From: Moniliophthora roreri
Lineage: Eukaryota > Basidiomycota > Agaricomycetes > Agaricales > Marasmiaceae
Assembly (NCBI GenBank): GCA_001466705.2
Contig: LATX02000187.1
Span: 372,001 to 436,000 of the forward strand
Length of the DNA stretch: 64,000 bases
Reading direction: 5' to 3'
Shown one piece after another: positions 10,852 through 22,253 of the stretch. The notes under the pieces are model-generated. The model made no database searches. It was not told the DNA's origin and saw nothing but the letters and a program-made list of their open reading frames with translations. Position numbers and translations under genes: made by a program. Each line of letters starts with the position of its first letter. The stretch's first letter is position 1.

Positions 10852-12763
10852 TCCCTCGGGATATGCCGAGATGGCCTCCAAAAAATGGCTCATGATTAAG
10901 CGAATTTGTCATGATCCGGGTGCACAACTTGGCCTCCTCCACAAAATGCCTCAGCAACGTCACTGTGCATCCAGAAAGCACCTCAACATAGCCTCAGCAT
11001 CTTGAAGACAGCAAAGTGCGCATGATCTCCACCTTGACGGTCTTACGCTGGAACTAGTCATCGATTCACCACTCGTAGGCCCCGTGCGGAAATTGGAACG
11101 GATCGATTGTACAAGTTGAGACCGGAACTATGTAGTCTACGCGCCTCTAGAATCTACGCCATGTCCAGGCATCGGAAGCAAAAAAAAAAAAGTTGTACGA
11201 TGTAACAGAGATAAGCGATAGCTTGTGAACGAAACCACCGTCTTACCCGCCCTTATAGAAGGTTCACGAATCTGGTTCGTGACACCGAATCGCGAAGCAA
11301 GCTTTAATAGCGTTCGAAGAAGAATGGCGGTATTTGAGAGCTCAAGGGTGAGTGGTCGAGTTGACTTAGGGACGGATCGATCACATTCGTACCTTGAAGC
11401 TTGATTCTCTTCAAGGGGGTAAAGCGACGATCAGGCTCCAGTTGGTAGTATTGTGAGTAGAGCTTGAGCACTGCAACGTCCGGATGAGCGACAATTTTTT
11501 GGTGAACAATTGGTTGGGTGGAATCTCAGAGAAGGAATGGGGATGACCATATTGATGAGACAATGGTGCTGGATTTAAGCTTGACATGGACCTAACATAA
11601 ATCTAGAGTATCGCGTTGACAAACCGAAGCAGCAGGAGGCGAAAACTGATGAGATGTAGCAATGAGCCCAGCGTACCCGTTCTGATTTAGTTGGTCCGTC
11701 ACGTTGGGATTGCAGAACTGACTCTCTCTGGGCTCATGGTACGATCTTTGTAACTGCAAGAGGGTTCCCTTGGGAGTTCTTGGTTTCCTCGCTGCTAGCA
11801 TCCTCGACGACGACGGCAAGGTGAATCGTGGGAAGCTCAGACAAAGCTTTTCATCTTCTTCCTCAAACTCGTTATGGTCTCTTCATCAGTAACCCCCCCC
11901 TCCATTCACATCGAATTCGCATTTTTCACACATTACTTGGTGTCGGCCGGAAACACAACTCAGCGAAGAAACGTAAAAGGCACTCCAACATGAGATTTTC
12001 TTCCCCAGCTATGGCGGGAGATGCAGTAGCAGGAAAAGATGGCTGAGCTCGTGAAAGAGGAACTGTAGATATGAGTGGAGAAGAAGAGGTAAGGCCGTAT
12101 ATTTCATGGAGTTGGAATGTGCATGAGCTCATCGTATCGTAACCAGTACACTGCTTTGGACATCCTAGGAAGGGTGTATCTTGATTCAGCAATGCATTCT
12201 TTCATTTAGAACATTTGAATGTTCCCTGAGAAGCACCGGACCACCCTGGATCGTACGAGTGTGAAGTATCGGGATTTTGGCATCCACCATGAGGCGAGCG
12301 ATTGATGAGCGGATGTACTCCAATGACTTGCGGTAGCACGGCTAGTTGGCAAAGACAGAATAGGGGGTGGTCATACTGCACCGGAGTAGGCTTCCTGCCT
12401 AAACTTTGGGGGGACTCATAGCTCCGAAACTCTAAGCGGCAACCCAAGGTGAGTTCTTTCCCGGCGAAAAAACTCAGTTTCTGATGCACATTACTGACAG
12501 GTTCAACGTTCGCACTCCCAACCTGCCCCCAAGCGCTCGCCACTCCCTGCCTTATTCGCGTTACCTTGTTCCGGCCGTCTTCTCTATACCCATACAAGAG
12601 AGGAGCACAGCTAAGGTTGCCCTTCTCATTGTCACACTCATCAAATCGGTCGAAAAGTGGTACCGAACAGGAAATATGGTTTGGCTAGCTGTACACATGA
12701 GATTAAAGCATTTAAAGACCTGGCGGTTCAGTCAGCTCAGTAGCTTTGATCGCCCCAGATAAC
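10852..12763. other. unassigned intergenic region
   Basis: About 1.9 kb between the metallothionein gene and DyP 1. It holds a run of 12 A near 11181 and a C-run near 11892. Open frames on both strands are short and unrecognised. The last ~100 bases are the DyP 1 promoter; the ten bases ccccagataa just before its ATG recur before DyP 2. Confidence 0.4.
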
Positions 12764-14698
12764 ATGTCTGCATCCCAAGGTACCCCAAAACTCTCACTCT
12801 TGCAACGACGCGCAATCATACCCCATCAGGCTCTCCTCGACGGAGAGCCGAAGAAAACAGCTGATGACGGTACTCCGTTACCCGATCTCAACAATGTTCA
12901 AGGCGACGTTTATTTCATGTTTCCAAAAGTAATATCGACTAGTTCTCTACTTTGACTTTACTGACACCTGTACATAGAGATGGCAACGATTCATGTTCTT
13001 CAAAATCACCAACTTGGCCCAGTTTCGGAAGGATCTTGATACTTATGCACCCAGGATCACCAGCTCCGCACAAACCGTGAAAGATCTTGACACAATAGAC
13101 AAGCAGGGAGGAGCTGGTCTTGACATCGTTTCGTCCGGGATTGCGTTTACAAAGGCCGGACTCAAGGCAATGGGTATTGAGGACCAGCTAAAGGAACCCC
13201 ATTTTGATCAGGGATCTCTGTTCAACGAGAAATCGCAACTCGGTGACATGCGCGAGTACGATTGCGTCTTCAACGGCGACGGAAGGAACGATGGTGTTAT
13301 TCTGCTCACCGCCGGAGGTACGTTAAGCTTTGTCCTGTTTTTATGACGTTCGCTGATAAAGTTTTCACTTGTAGAGCGAGACACGTGTACGACAAAAATG
13401 ACTGAGATCCGAACTATCTTCGAGAGTTCTGTCACTGTCTTGACCATTTATGAAGGCCGCGTCCGTCCAGGCGATGGCGAGCATTTTGGATGGAGAGACG
13501 GTATCTCCCAACCCGCTCTCAAGTATGTCGCGCCCATTTCATCTGTTTTTCCTCTCTCTCAACCGCCTATACAGGGACATCGGAGGCTCCAAGCCTGGCC
13601 AGCGTATTGTTAACCCGGGTGTTGTCATCATGGGGTACGCGGGTGATCCCGTCTACGACAATCAGGGTGCACGTCCTGGATTCACAAAGGATGGCTCTTT
13701 CATGGTGTTCCGCAAGCTCGAGCAGAATGTCCTCTTTCTCGAAGACTACGTCAACAAAAATTTCCAGTCCGTCCCAGCTGACGAACCAAAGGATGGTACC
13801 TATCTTACTGATGACCAGAGGAAGCAATTGTTCGCAGCCAGGATAGTCGGCCGTTTCAAATCAGTGAGCCACACTGTTAAAAAAAATTTCATTCGCTCGC
13901 GAATGTTTACTTGTTTTCGTAGGGCGTGCCGCTTGCCCTCAGTCCTTATCGAGAAGATACTAAATATCTGGACCCTGAGTTGATCAACAACTTCGACTAT
14001 ACGGAGACAAACGGTCGCTGTCCTTTTTCTGCTCATGTTCGTAAGACGGCTCCCAGGCAGCTACAACCAATCGTGAGCAAAGAATACCTTGATGCTTCGG
14101 TACTTGTCCGCGCGGGTATTCCTTATGGCGACGAGGTTTGCAACCAAAACTTTTCAAGTCGATTTCGCATTGACTAATTCTCCCTTTGTTCTCCCTTGCA
14201 GATTTCACCTCAAGAACGCGAAGACTGGAAGAAGCTCACCGACGAACAGAAGGAGAACGCCGTGTGCCCTCGTGGGCTTCTTTTCGTTTGCTACCAAGCC
14301 TCCATCGATAATGGATTCTTCCGTCAGCAGGCAGGCTTTGCCAACAACGACTTCTTCCCACTCACCGGCCTCGTACCTCAAAAGATTGGTTCGTCAAGCT
14401 CCTTATACAAACACGACACGAGAATCACTGATGTTATTTTGAAATAGGCCAAGATCCCATCCTCGGTGGACCGAAACCCGTCACCGGAACCACAGGCACC
14501 ACCGATATAACCAAAGATGGGGAGGTCATACTCGATCTCGTCAATAACAGTGGAGAGAAGTATGAGGTGGCCGGGATCGCAAAGAAAGTGGTTCCATCGG
14601 CGACGTCATATGTGCAAAAGTTCTTTGTTACCTCTCGTGGAGGAGATTATTACTTCGTGCCCAGCATCAGTACCGTGAAGAGTTGGGCCCAAGCTTAA
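12764..14698 (+). CDS. dye-decolorizing (DyP-type) heme peroxidase 1
   Basis: Seven exons join in phase: 12764-12928, 12978-13317, 13375-13522, 13575-13863, 13923-14135, 14202-14388 and 14448-14698, giving 530 residues. The DyP signature GxxDG appears as GWRDGISQPA, where the Asp is the acid-base catalyst. The proximal heme histidine is likely in CPFSAHVRKTAPR. CPRGLLFVCYQASIDNGFF and FANNDFFPLTG are the conserved C-terminal heme-pocket blocks. DyPs use H2O2 to oxidise dyes, phenolics and lignin-related compounds and are common in wood- and litter-decaying basidiomycetes. The protein opens MSASQGTPKLSLLQRRA and shows no signal peptide, unlike many secreted fungal DyPs, so it is intracellular or a 5' exon is missing. 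A close paralogue lies at 34193-36105. Confidence 0.92.
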
Positions 14699-15043
14699 GT
14701 AGAATCTTCCTCGTCAACGTGTACAATAATGATGTATCATTTAAACGGCCCAAACCGTTGTTCAGAAGAATTTGTAACTACATTACACAGCTCCACGACG
14801 TGATTTCCCGCATTGCAGTCCTTTTTCAGACAATCTCCTTGCGAGGTGCCCCTTCTGCTGACGTCGACACAGGAAGGCCTAAATTGAAAGCCGAGGATGC
14901 AACAAAAGGATATGACGAGGTCTATAAAGTAGTACATAGGCTTCACTCTGAGAAGATCACTTGCATACGCCATTTCAAAATACTAGGTAAGCAAAGAAAC
15001 ATTGATGTACCACAGACTAAGTAGCAACAGGAAAGCCAAGTAC
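14699..15043. other. intergenic, convergent 3' ends
   Basis: Between DyP 1 (+) and the second F-box gene (-). No gene, repeat or RNA was recognised. Confidence 0.4.
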
Positions 15044-16789
15044 TTAGTACAGATAGACGTCATCACCTAGCATTTGTTTCCAGTTCAACGCCTGTTCCAA
15101 ATGTGTTCCGGTGTGACCACGCAAGGGAGAATCGTCATAGAGCTCCCTGCTTCTATCTGGTGGCGAAGACAAGAGGATCGACATGCCTCGATCTCGAAAT
15201 CCTTGTAATTTCATGGAAATAGCTTCTGCTTCCTCCAAGAACGTCCTGACCGACACCAACATTCTTTTCAACCTCACCACCTCTTGGTCATGGCTCGGCC
15301 CACACCGCGCTTCAGCGAGTGCGAGTAGAGGCTCTACGTCCTCCGGAATACAGTTCGTCAATGTAATTTCCTCGAGAAGAGGACATAGAATATCAGTATT
15401 AGTTAAACCGGGGGTCAGGGCACGTATAAGGTCGACAAGCCCTACGCCGGGAGTTTGCCCTGACGGACAGTGTAGAGTGAATTTAGAGAGTTGGGGTATC
15501 GGACGAAGAAGTCCTATCAGACCATCACTCGTCACCGGAAGTTGGAGTTGAAGGCTCGAAAGGAGGGAGCCCGAACGTTCCATGAAGAGAAGGAATGGGG
15601 CTGTATCGAGGAGCAAGGATCGAACGGAACTGATGGCGACGTGGATAGAGAGATGGGTGAGACGCGGCGCACTGATGGCGTCAAAGACAGCACAGACGGG
15701 CTGGGGTGCGACCCCAACCGAACCCTGATTCCCTCCTCCCACGTCCATGGCGAAAAACTGAAGGTTTAGAGTGTGAAGATACGGGAGAGTTGCTGTGAGA
15801 TTGCCCAAGGTAACTTGGTCGGTGATTCTGAATTGGATGTTACGTATGGTACACTGGCGTAGCGATGTGCAATTGGAGAGTAACCGCACTACCTCGGACA
15901 TCGCAACGTCACTTCCATAGCATGAAGAGAGGACAAGGTCTGTAACATTTTCCCATCGAATTGATAAATGGGCATATGATTCCTCGAGATGAAGCACATG
16001 AAGTGAGGATGCACGCCTGAGGATTGTATCCAGAGGATGCATTAGAACTGATGTTGCTGAGGGGTCTCGGGAGACGATGAAAGTATTTGGACTAACGGAT
16101 CTGAACTCTTTCAGTGCGTTCAACTGCCCAAATTCATATGTTTGTAAGGAATCCCGGACGAAAGAGGGAATGTTCAGCGATACACTTCTCCATCGTGGTG
16201 AATATGAAAAGAGATGCCGAGTGTGGTCGATATACAGTGCCTTGAGCTCATCATAGCTCTCCGGCCGTGGGCGTCTTCGTCTCTGCAAACGGGCATGGAA
16301 TGAAAACGTCAATGGCAGTGACCCAGACCGGCCTAACCACGAATCCAACCCTCTTTGTCGAGCCTCCATTAATTCCCGAAAGTGATCGCCAATCGGGAGT
16401 GAACGAGGTTCCGGAAAGGATATATGGATGCGATTCCAAAGACGAGGTGTACTGATCGCAGCTTCTCGCCATGCTCGACAGATACCTGTGAGCAGCAGCG
16501 GCGCTTCCCGGAGGGTGCGTACTGGCAGGTGGTCATCAGGTAGGCATCGAATGAATATTTCTCGAAGGATATCGGTGGGAGCTCGTCGAATGGGAGATAA
16601 AAGTGAACGATGGTTGTCGACGAAGGACTGTAGCTCGTCCCGCTGAGCCTGCAAACGTATAATTTCTTCCTCGAGGACCTGTAATGCCTTTTCTGGTTCC
16701 AATAGAATCTGTTTGATCTCTTCGACTTCCTTTGGAGACGGTGCGTAGTTAGTATCAAACCTGTGGAGGAATGGGGACTCTAGCATCAT
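15044..16789 (-). CDS. F-box / leucine-rich repeat-like protein
   Basis: One uninterrupted frame of 581 residues from ATG 16789. Residues ~15-50 form a coiled coil (VEEIKQILLEPEKALQVLEE, then LQAQRDELQSFVD). The F-box begins about residue 58 (LSPIRRAPTDILREIF) and includes GICRAWREAAISTPRLW, the classical Agaricomycete F-box with a preceding coiled coil. The C-terminal part has leucine-rich repeats such as LHVLHLEESYAHL, LPYLHTLNLQF and LSSLQLQLP. A role as an SCF ubiquitin-ligase adaptor is inferred from the family; the substrate is unknown. It is only distantly related to the F-box gene at 2850-4442, because its coiled-coil N-terminus is absent there. Confidence 0.87.
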   Translation of the reverse strand: MMLESPFLHRFDTNYAPSPKEVEEIKQILLEPEKALQVLEEEIIRLQAQRDELQSFVDNHRSLLSPIRRAPTDILREIFIRCLPDDHLPVRTLREAPLLLTGICRAWREAAISTPRLWNRIHISFPEPRSLPIGDHFRELMEARQRGLDSWLGRSGSLPLTFSFHARLQRRRRPRPESYDELKALYIDHTRHLFSYSPRWRSVSLNIPSFVRDSLQTYEFGQLNALKEFRSVSPNTFIVSRDPSATSVLMHPLDTILRRASSLHVLHLEESYAHLSIRWENVTDLVLSSCYGSDVAMSEVVRLLSNCTSLRQCTIRNIQFRITDQVTLGNLTATLPYLHTLNLQFFAMDVGGGNQGSVGVAPQPVCAVFDAISAPRLTHLSIHVAISSVRSLLLDTAPFLLFMERSGSLLSSLQLQLPVTSDGLIGLLRPIPQLSKFTLHCPSGQTPGVGLVDLIRALTPGLTNTDILCPLLEEITLTNCIPEDVEPLLALAEARCGPSHDQEVVRLKRMLVSVRTFLEEAEAISMKLQGFRDRGMSILLSSPPDRSRELYDDSPLRGHTGTHLEQALNWKQMLGDDVYLY

Positions 16790-18707
16790 GGTCAAGGCCG
16801 GAGGGTAGCAGTATAGTGATCAGTAGTCACCTGAAGCCTTTTATCCAATCAAAGAATCATCTGCGCTTGATTTATTGATTCCAATCACGGAGGAAATTTA
16901 ACACAGCATCGAAGGTACATGGCCGAAAAAAAATCGTCCTAGGAAAGTATGGTTAGCGTTTCTGCAAGTCTTTCGAGAAACGGTCAATAAATATCGCAAC
17001 ATACTTGGCTGTCCTTCTCAGTTTGACCTATATGGTTCCAGCAGCATGTTGAATCCTGAATCAGATTCCTGATGCTGAGAGAGAGCCTGAGAGAGTGAGA
17101 AACTGACTCCTGAGCGCTTGAGCGCTCAATTTGGGTCGGCATGAATAGCCAGCAGTGGGCAATCGTTTATTTATCTAGCTGGTAGCTTGTTGACACACTG
17201 ATACAGCACTATGAAAAAACCTTGCAGTTGTGGGATATGTACTACGTCTTGTACTGGTATGGATCTTCGCGTCAAGTTTATACTCGAACCACTACTTGTC
17301 TCCGTCGATGATCACGGGGTGAGGCATGAAAGATAAACTGGTGGTTCCGCTTCTTCCGACCATCCGCTATCGCGGACAGCATTTTGGGCTCGATAAGCGA
17401 GGGTACCGCTGAAGAGATGCTAAGGTCCTGTTGGGCTTGATAAGGCGGCGGAAAATACGCGTCGACGTGGAGTCAAGCAAAGCGATACGAAAGTCTCCAG
17501 TGCTTATAATTTGAAAGGATTTGCAGGTCAACTGGCCCCGTAACAGTGAATACTAGCTGGCTTGTTCTTAGTGACGCGTTCAATAACGAAGCTGGTTACG
17601 GATAACGTACTTCATTGCCAAAATCTCTCCAGCATCCTATCTAACCTCGGGCGGTCCATGCACATTACAAGGGAATCGATGTTCGATGTCTCGTTGATAC
17701 CGTCTTGGTATATACACCATTGTTGATACTCCCCAGAAGCTCCTATGCAGTCGCTTCCGCGCAGTCGACTTCGATGCCCTTCGTGTGGGACCAACCGGTA
17801 CCCTGCAAATTGCTGGAATTGTGGGGTACATCGGCAGATTAATCCGAGAGCATGATGCATGATGGTGCTTGTGTACATGTTCATCAAAAGGATGGAAGAA
17901 CATTAGATGGTGGCGACAGTGATACGAAATTGAGCGTTTGGAAGATTGGACTTTTATAGATTGAACTTCATCCTATCACAATTTAATGCTTGAAAAAAGG
18001 CGTAGCTAAACTGAGGGACCCGGGAGGAGTTGAGTGAATTGGGAAGCAGGAACGCGGTAGTACAAAGACTTGCCTAAAACCTCCTCACTGCCGATTGCAT
18101 TCGCATTTCCTCCGCCCCATTTTCCCCATCTCCCCCGCCGAAGCAAACTCACCCGAAGATTTTGAAGATAGAGGTGATGAGTCCAAAGTCTCGAAGTTTC
18201 GAAGAAGTTGAATAGTGATGCGTATTCCTGTGGAATAGCTCTTGTTTTGCCGAGTCGGTAATGAGCATGCGAGATCGTGTCCTATACGCAAGTTTTTTGG
18301 GCCTTGGGAACCTTTGGGAGTAGGGTTGAGATGATTTCCTTTGCGCGAGAGATTGAAGATGCAGATTGGAATGCCTGGCGCTGGCATATTGCAGGAAACA
18401 TATCGATAACTTGTGCGTCTCCTAATCAAACTTGAATCTGGATAGTTGGTTTGTCGAGTCAGTATCTACGGCAGTTCGAGACAAGGGTAGCTCGCATCGC
18501 GCCTCAGTCCTCAAGGATCTTGTAAACGATGATAAAAAAAAACACGGACGAGGGCATCTTGAAAAGAATCTTGGGTCATACGTTGCCCGAGCGAAACGAC
18601 ATACTGAATATGAAAGAAATGCGGAGCACTTCTCCGATATCTTGCCCCAGAACTCGAATGTCACGACCCGACTGCTGATCTGACGGAAAATTTTTTGTTC
18701 GTTTGGT
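16790..18707. other. unassigned intergenic region
   Basis: About 1.9 kb with no supported gene. Near 17100 there is a short near-palindrome (gagcgcttgagcgctc) among TCCTGA-like words. Small minus-strand frames at 17612-17903 and 18085-18429 show no known motif. The right edge is the target site of the transposon at 18716. Confidence 0.4.
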
Positions 18708-18715
18708 CACTGGTC
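18708..18715. repeat. left 8-bp target-site duplication of the MITE
   Basis: CACTGGTC, identical to 19243-19250 on the other side of the element; 8 bp is the hAT target-duplication length. Confidence 0.85.
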
Positions 18716-19242
18716 CGGTGTTGTATTTAGAGATGTTGTTAACGTCAAAAATTGTTCTGAACCGTTAAGTATTAAGATGAAGGGTTAATAGCACATGCAT
18801 GAGTCAAGTTGTAGTTGTCACCCGATCTCTTGGGTTCACCATCATCCAGAATAGGGCCCTCATTGTTCTGCTCATCTACCGACAACTCTATCTGCTATGC
18901 CTCTTCAGTGTATGCTAAACAACGCTGAGAGCAACACAACTGCTTGTCAATGTCAGTCTCCTGTTGCCCTCTGAACAGTAAATCCGGTGAGTGGGGAAGC
19001 CATTGGCTATGATGGCGACCATAGGTTCTATTCTTCATCCTCAGAGTCCTTCTCCTGGGTATGAAATGGGGCCGGGCGACAGAATAAAAATTTTCATTGC
19101 TGTACATGCATTTCAGTCCAAAGTTGTTAACTGTTAATTAACCCTTCACATCCTTCTATGACGATCTTAACTGTTACCATTAATATCAAATTAACCATAA
19201 CCATTAAACGTTAAGAATGGCTAACGGTTAAGTACAACACTG
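18716..19242. mobile_element. hAT-type MITE (non-autonomous DNA transposon)
   Basis: The element is 527 bp and flanked by a perfect 8-bp direct repeat, CACTGGTC, at 18708-18715 and 19243-19250. Its ends are imperfect inverted repeats: CGGTGTTGTATTT on the left and, reverse-complemented, CAGTGTTGTACTT on the right (11 of 13 match). Subterminal TTAACNGTTA-like words recur near both ends, mostly on the right. An 8-bp target duplication with CAGTG-type ends is diagnostic of the hAT superfamily. No transposase frame lies inside, so the element must be moved by an enzyme encoded elsewhere. Confidence 0.85.
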
Positions 19243-19250
19243 CACTGGTC
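19243..19250. repeat. right 8-bp target-site duplication of the MITE
   Basis: CACTGGTC, identical to 18708-18715. Confidence 0.85.
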
Positions 19251-19357
19251 ACACCGCCTGTCGAAATGATCGAAATGGTACAGTATCCGAGCGATAGTAA
19301 GACTTATTATACATATAAATGATGAGATGAACGGTATATGAGTATCAAACTCTCGTT

Positions 19358-20017
19358 TTACAGGCTAATGGGACCGACTTTGACGTTGCCAAGGTTCACA
19401 AGGCCGATATCGCGAGCTTCGATAGAACCCGTGGTGGCATCACCAGCATTGGCAAGGCCGACATTGGGAAGCTGTCTAGCGCTGATGGGACCGACTTTGA
19501 CGTTGCCAAGGTTCACAAGGCCGATATCGCGAGCTTCGATAGCACCCGTGGCGACATCACCAACGTTGGCAAGGCCGACATTGGGGAATTTGGGGAGAGA
19601 AGGTGCGCCTGGGAGCTCCCTGACATTTATGGGGCCTGTGCTGACATCGCCCACGTTGACGAGCCCGAGATTGGGGAGTTCAGGGAGAGGAAGTTTAGGG
19701 ATAGGGAGAGAAGATAGGCCGGGAAGCTGCCTGGCGCTAATAGGACCTGTAGTGACACCCCCGAGGTTGACAAGCCCGATGTTGGGGAGTTTAGGGAGAG
19801 AAGGGATGCCGGGAAGCTCCCTGACATTGACAGGTCCTGTGGCAACATCATCCAGGTTGGTGAGTCCAACTTTGGGAAGCTCAAGCTGTCTGGCGCTGAT
19901 AGCGCCCGCCTTGATGTCACCAACATTGACGAGGCCGATATTAGGTATGGGTGCAGCGTGGGTGGAAGCAGCGACGGTGGCAAGGACGTAGATAACGAGT
20001 TTGGTGAAGGAAGGCAT
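19358..20017 (-). CDS. secreted repeat protein (eight ~20-residue repeats)
   Basis: A single exon of 219 residues. Residues 1-22 form a signal peptide (basic start, hydrophobic VIYVLATVAA, cleavage near THAAP). Eight repeats then follow at about 26-45, 48-68, 79-98, 116-135, 146-164, 165-182, 184-202 and 203-219. Their pattern is NIGLVN(V/L)G(D/N)(V/I)xxGPIxARQL. The early repeats are separated by Pro/Leu spacers such as PGIPSLPKLP. The last repeat is cut off at VGPISL. There are no cysteines. Each unit carries a single Arg before Gln/Glu/Asp, but there are no dibasic Kex2 sites, so it is not a classical Kex2-processed repeat precursor. It may be a wall or surface protein, or a non-canonically processed peptide precursor. 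Function is unknown. Confidence 0.75.
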   Translation of the reverse strand: MPSFTKLVIYVLATVAASTHAAPIPNIGLVNVGDIKAGAISARQLELPKVGLTNLDDVATGPVNVRELPGIPSLPKLPNIGLVNLGGVTTGPISARQLPGLSSLPIPKLPLPELPNLGLVNVGDVSTGPINVRELPGAPSLPKFPNVGLANVGDVATGAIEARDIGLVNLGNVKVGPISARQLPNVGLANAGDATTGSIEARDIGLVNLGNVKVGPISL

Positions 20018-21159
20018 TTCGGTGGAGTATCAAGATACTAGCTGGGAACGAGAGGATATAAGTGAGTGAGTGAAGGAAGGGATGAACCTGAGAAGCGACT
20101 GTGATATGATACCTAACTGGTAGATTTGGACCGGCCTTTATACTTGTTCGTGTTGGTAGGCATGGATCAACGACTGTACGAGACTTGTAGCAGATCCAGT
20201 TTCAGGTCGATTTTTTTGAGATCGGCAATATCAACCAAGTCGCTGATCATGGTCACGCCGCGATCGGGTCGATATGTATCGTGAGGACAGAGATTGATGT
20301 TACGAGTAAGAACTGGGCCTTTGTGTTACACCAAACCCGGTACTAGTTGGTCAGTGGAAGTAACATGAAGTGCTGTCATAGAAGGGCAACATCAAGCAGA
20401 TCCCGTGTTTCTGGCGATATATTCCATCAAAAAGGTGGCAGTTTGGGATGATTGAGCTGCCGCTACATTCCTAGATCATTTGGAAGGCTGCATACCTCTA
20501 TGTAATAGATTGACCCTGACCCTACACGACTTCTCCAAACATACGTTTACCTCCTGTGTTCGACATGGAAAGTAAAGGGGCGACAGTAACGCAGTATCGA
20601 ACGTTTTGAAGATTGCTCCTTTACTACAGGATGGATAGACGTTGATTGAATTGGAAAGCACGGGAAGGGCTGAGGCGCTCACCGTTGTTCGCCTTCGTGT
20701 TTCCTCCCCTACGGCCCTTCCGTTCGCCATACATGTGACATACATTAGCAAGTTGCAGCTCTTTGGACCCACCAATTGCTTTCGTTCCTTCACCCTGCAC
20801 CACACCTCAACCAAAGCTTTACTCGAAGAGATATCTATACCAAAACGCAGCTTTAGCTTGTTGTACCAACCCAAAAGGTTTACGTTCAGACCTCAATTAT
20901 TACTAGCAGCCAGGACCGGTCAAACGGTTGTAGATAGCGCTCTGGAGACCGAATTGATACTTCACTTTGAGTGATGATAGATGATCTATCAAGTGGTTGG
21001 AGACTGACGGATAGGCTAGGACGTGTCTTCACAAGCCGATATGTAAGCCAAAAATGATTTTTCCGACACTGTCCAGAAACTCGGCCCGGACACTGGTGAC
21101 ACACCTTTGTATCATGTCGTATGAATACTAAAACTCATCACGGACGTCCGTGGCTAGTT
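20018..21159. other. unassigned intergenic region
   Basis: About 1.1 kb. The first ~150 bases are the promoter of the secreted repeat protein. Overlapping open frames on both strands at 20476-20974 have no recognisable domain and are not called. Confidence 0.4.
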
Positions 21160-22028
21160 TATGGAAGGTATGGGTCCTCAATCGAGCAAATTTCTGGAAC
21201 TAGAACGGTGGTTGAGAGTGGTTTTGAAGGAGTCGTCTCAGAGCCGGATACATGGCGCGGATTCGGATAGTGACTTTCGCAAGGTAGGTTGCTGAACACG
21301 TCGATTTGCGGAGCACAAGGATCTTGTGACAATGTGTTGTTCCGATGGTTTGAGATATTAGGGACAGCTGTAGCAGTCGACGAAGGTGATTACTTCGTGG
21401 TTTCCATTGAAGCTGAGGGCTGTTACAGGCAACGGATTGGGATCAGGTAATCGAACTAAAATGTCTGTCAAGGATACTCACCAAGGCCAAGCCTATTTCA
21501 TGGTTCTTGACTTGAGCATGAACGTATCCAGACATTGTCAGATCGGCAAGAAGCAGGACTCCGAGTCAGAAGTTGGAGACGATCTTGACAACCTGAATCG
21601 TCGAAAGCGCGTTTGGCAAACTAAACTGATTTGAATGTCCTGGTGCACTAACATCGCTGGCATCGTTCTCCGTTGACTGGCTTCTCATGTAGAACTGTTG
21701 AGTCTCCCCCGTTCTTGGAGAGTGAACGGCGGCATTGGGCAAGAATGGTGTTTTTAGGGAATGCTCACAATCTCGACGTTGTGCAAGTATGTATAACTAG
21801 TACACCACAAACTAAATGAATTGTACAGCTCGGGTCACGATAGAGTTCCAATATCACTGAGTTCTTCTATGCCTGTCCTTCCTCGAGTCTCAGAAAAGAT
21901 CCTGACATGAGGGTCTGCTCGGCGTTTAGTACCTCCGAATTGACGCTCATGTCGTTCGAGGGTAAGCTCGAGGTTCCTCCTTCACTGTGAACACACTAGG
22001 TGGCATGCAACTTGGCTCTGGAGTGACG
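21160..22028. repeat. duplicated flank block, copy 1 (3' of NACHT-kinase C)
   Basis: This stretch is alignable along its length with 27955-28790. Shared words include tggaaggtatgggt, cgtcgatttgcgga, gtcgaactaaaatgtctgtc and agacgatcttgaca. A shorter third copy lies at about 39950-40330. In all three the block sits directly downstream of a kinase tail. No coding potential is clear. Confidence 0.7.
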
Positions 22029-22253
22029 TTAATCTACATCGGGTACCACTTTGTCATCCGAGTCGGAGACTAGGTCCGCTGCTGAGCTAGACTCTACACT
22101 CTGTAGTTTGGCCAACTTGGCGCGGGAAGCCGATTCCTTCAGGTATTGTTCCGCGGCTGTCCAATCGAAGTCTCCTCGCCGTAACTTCGACCAAACACCG
22201 GCAGTTAAGCTAGTACTATCCCAATTTTGGGCCGGGGATGGCATATCCTCCCC
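22029..22253 (-). pseudogene. detached C-terminal tail of kinase C beyond an in-frame stop
   Basis: The frame of kinase C continues after a TGA at 22254-22256 and encodes the tail found in the other paralogues (PSPAQNWDSTSLTAGVWSKL and about 50 more residues, stop at 22029). Where kinase E has Gly after KDAL, this gene has TGA, so a single base change removes about 75 residues. It is translated only by readthrough. Confidence 0.7.

Noticed and set aside
17080..17130. Near-palindrome gagcgcttgagcgctc as a possible transposon end
   Set aside because: No matching second end and no target duplication could be found nearby.
17612..17903. Overlapping minus-strand frames with His-rich start
   Set aside because: Two overlapping frames of equal length without any domain; most likely chance.
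20476..20974. Overlapping open frames on both strands (132 and 110 residues)
   Set aside because: No motif, no signal peptide, no paralogue in the window; length is compatible with chance.
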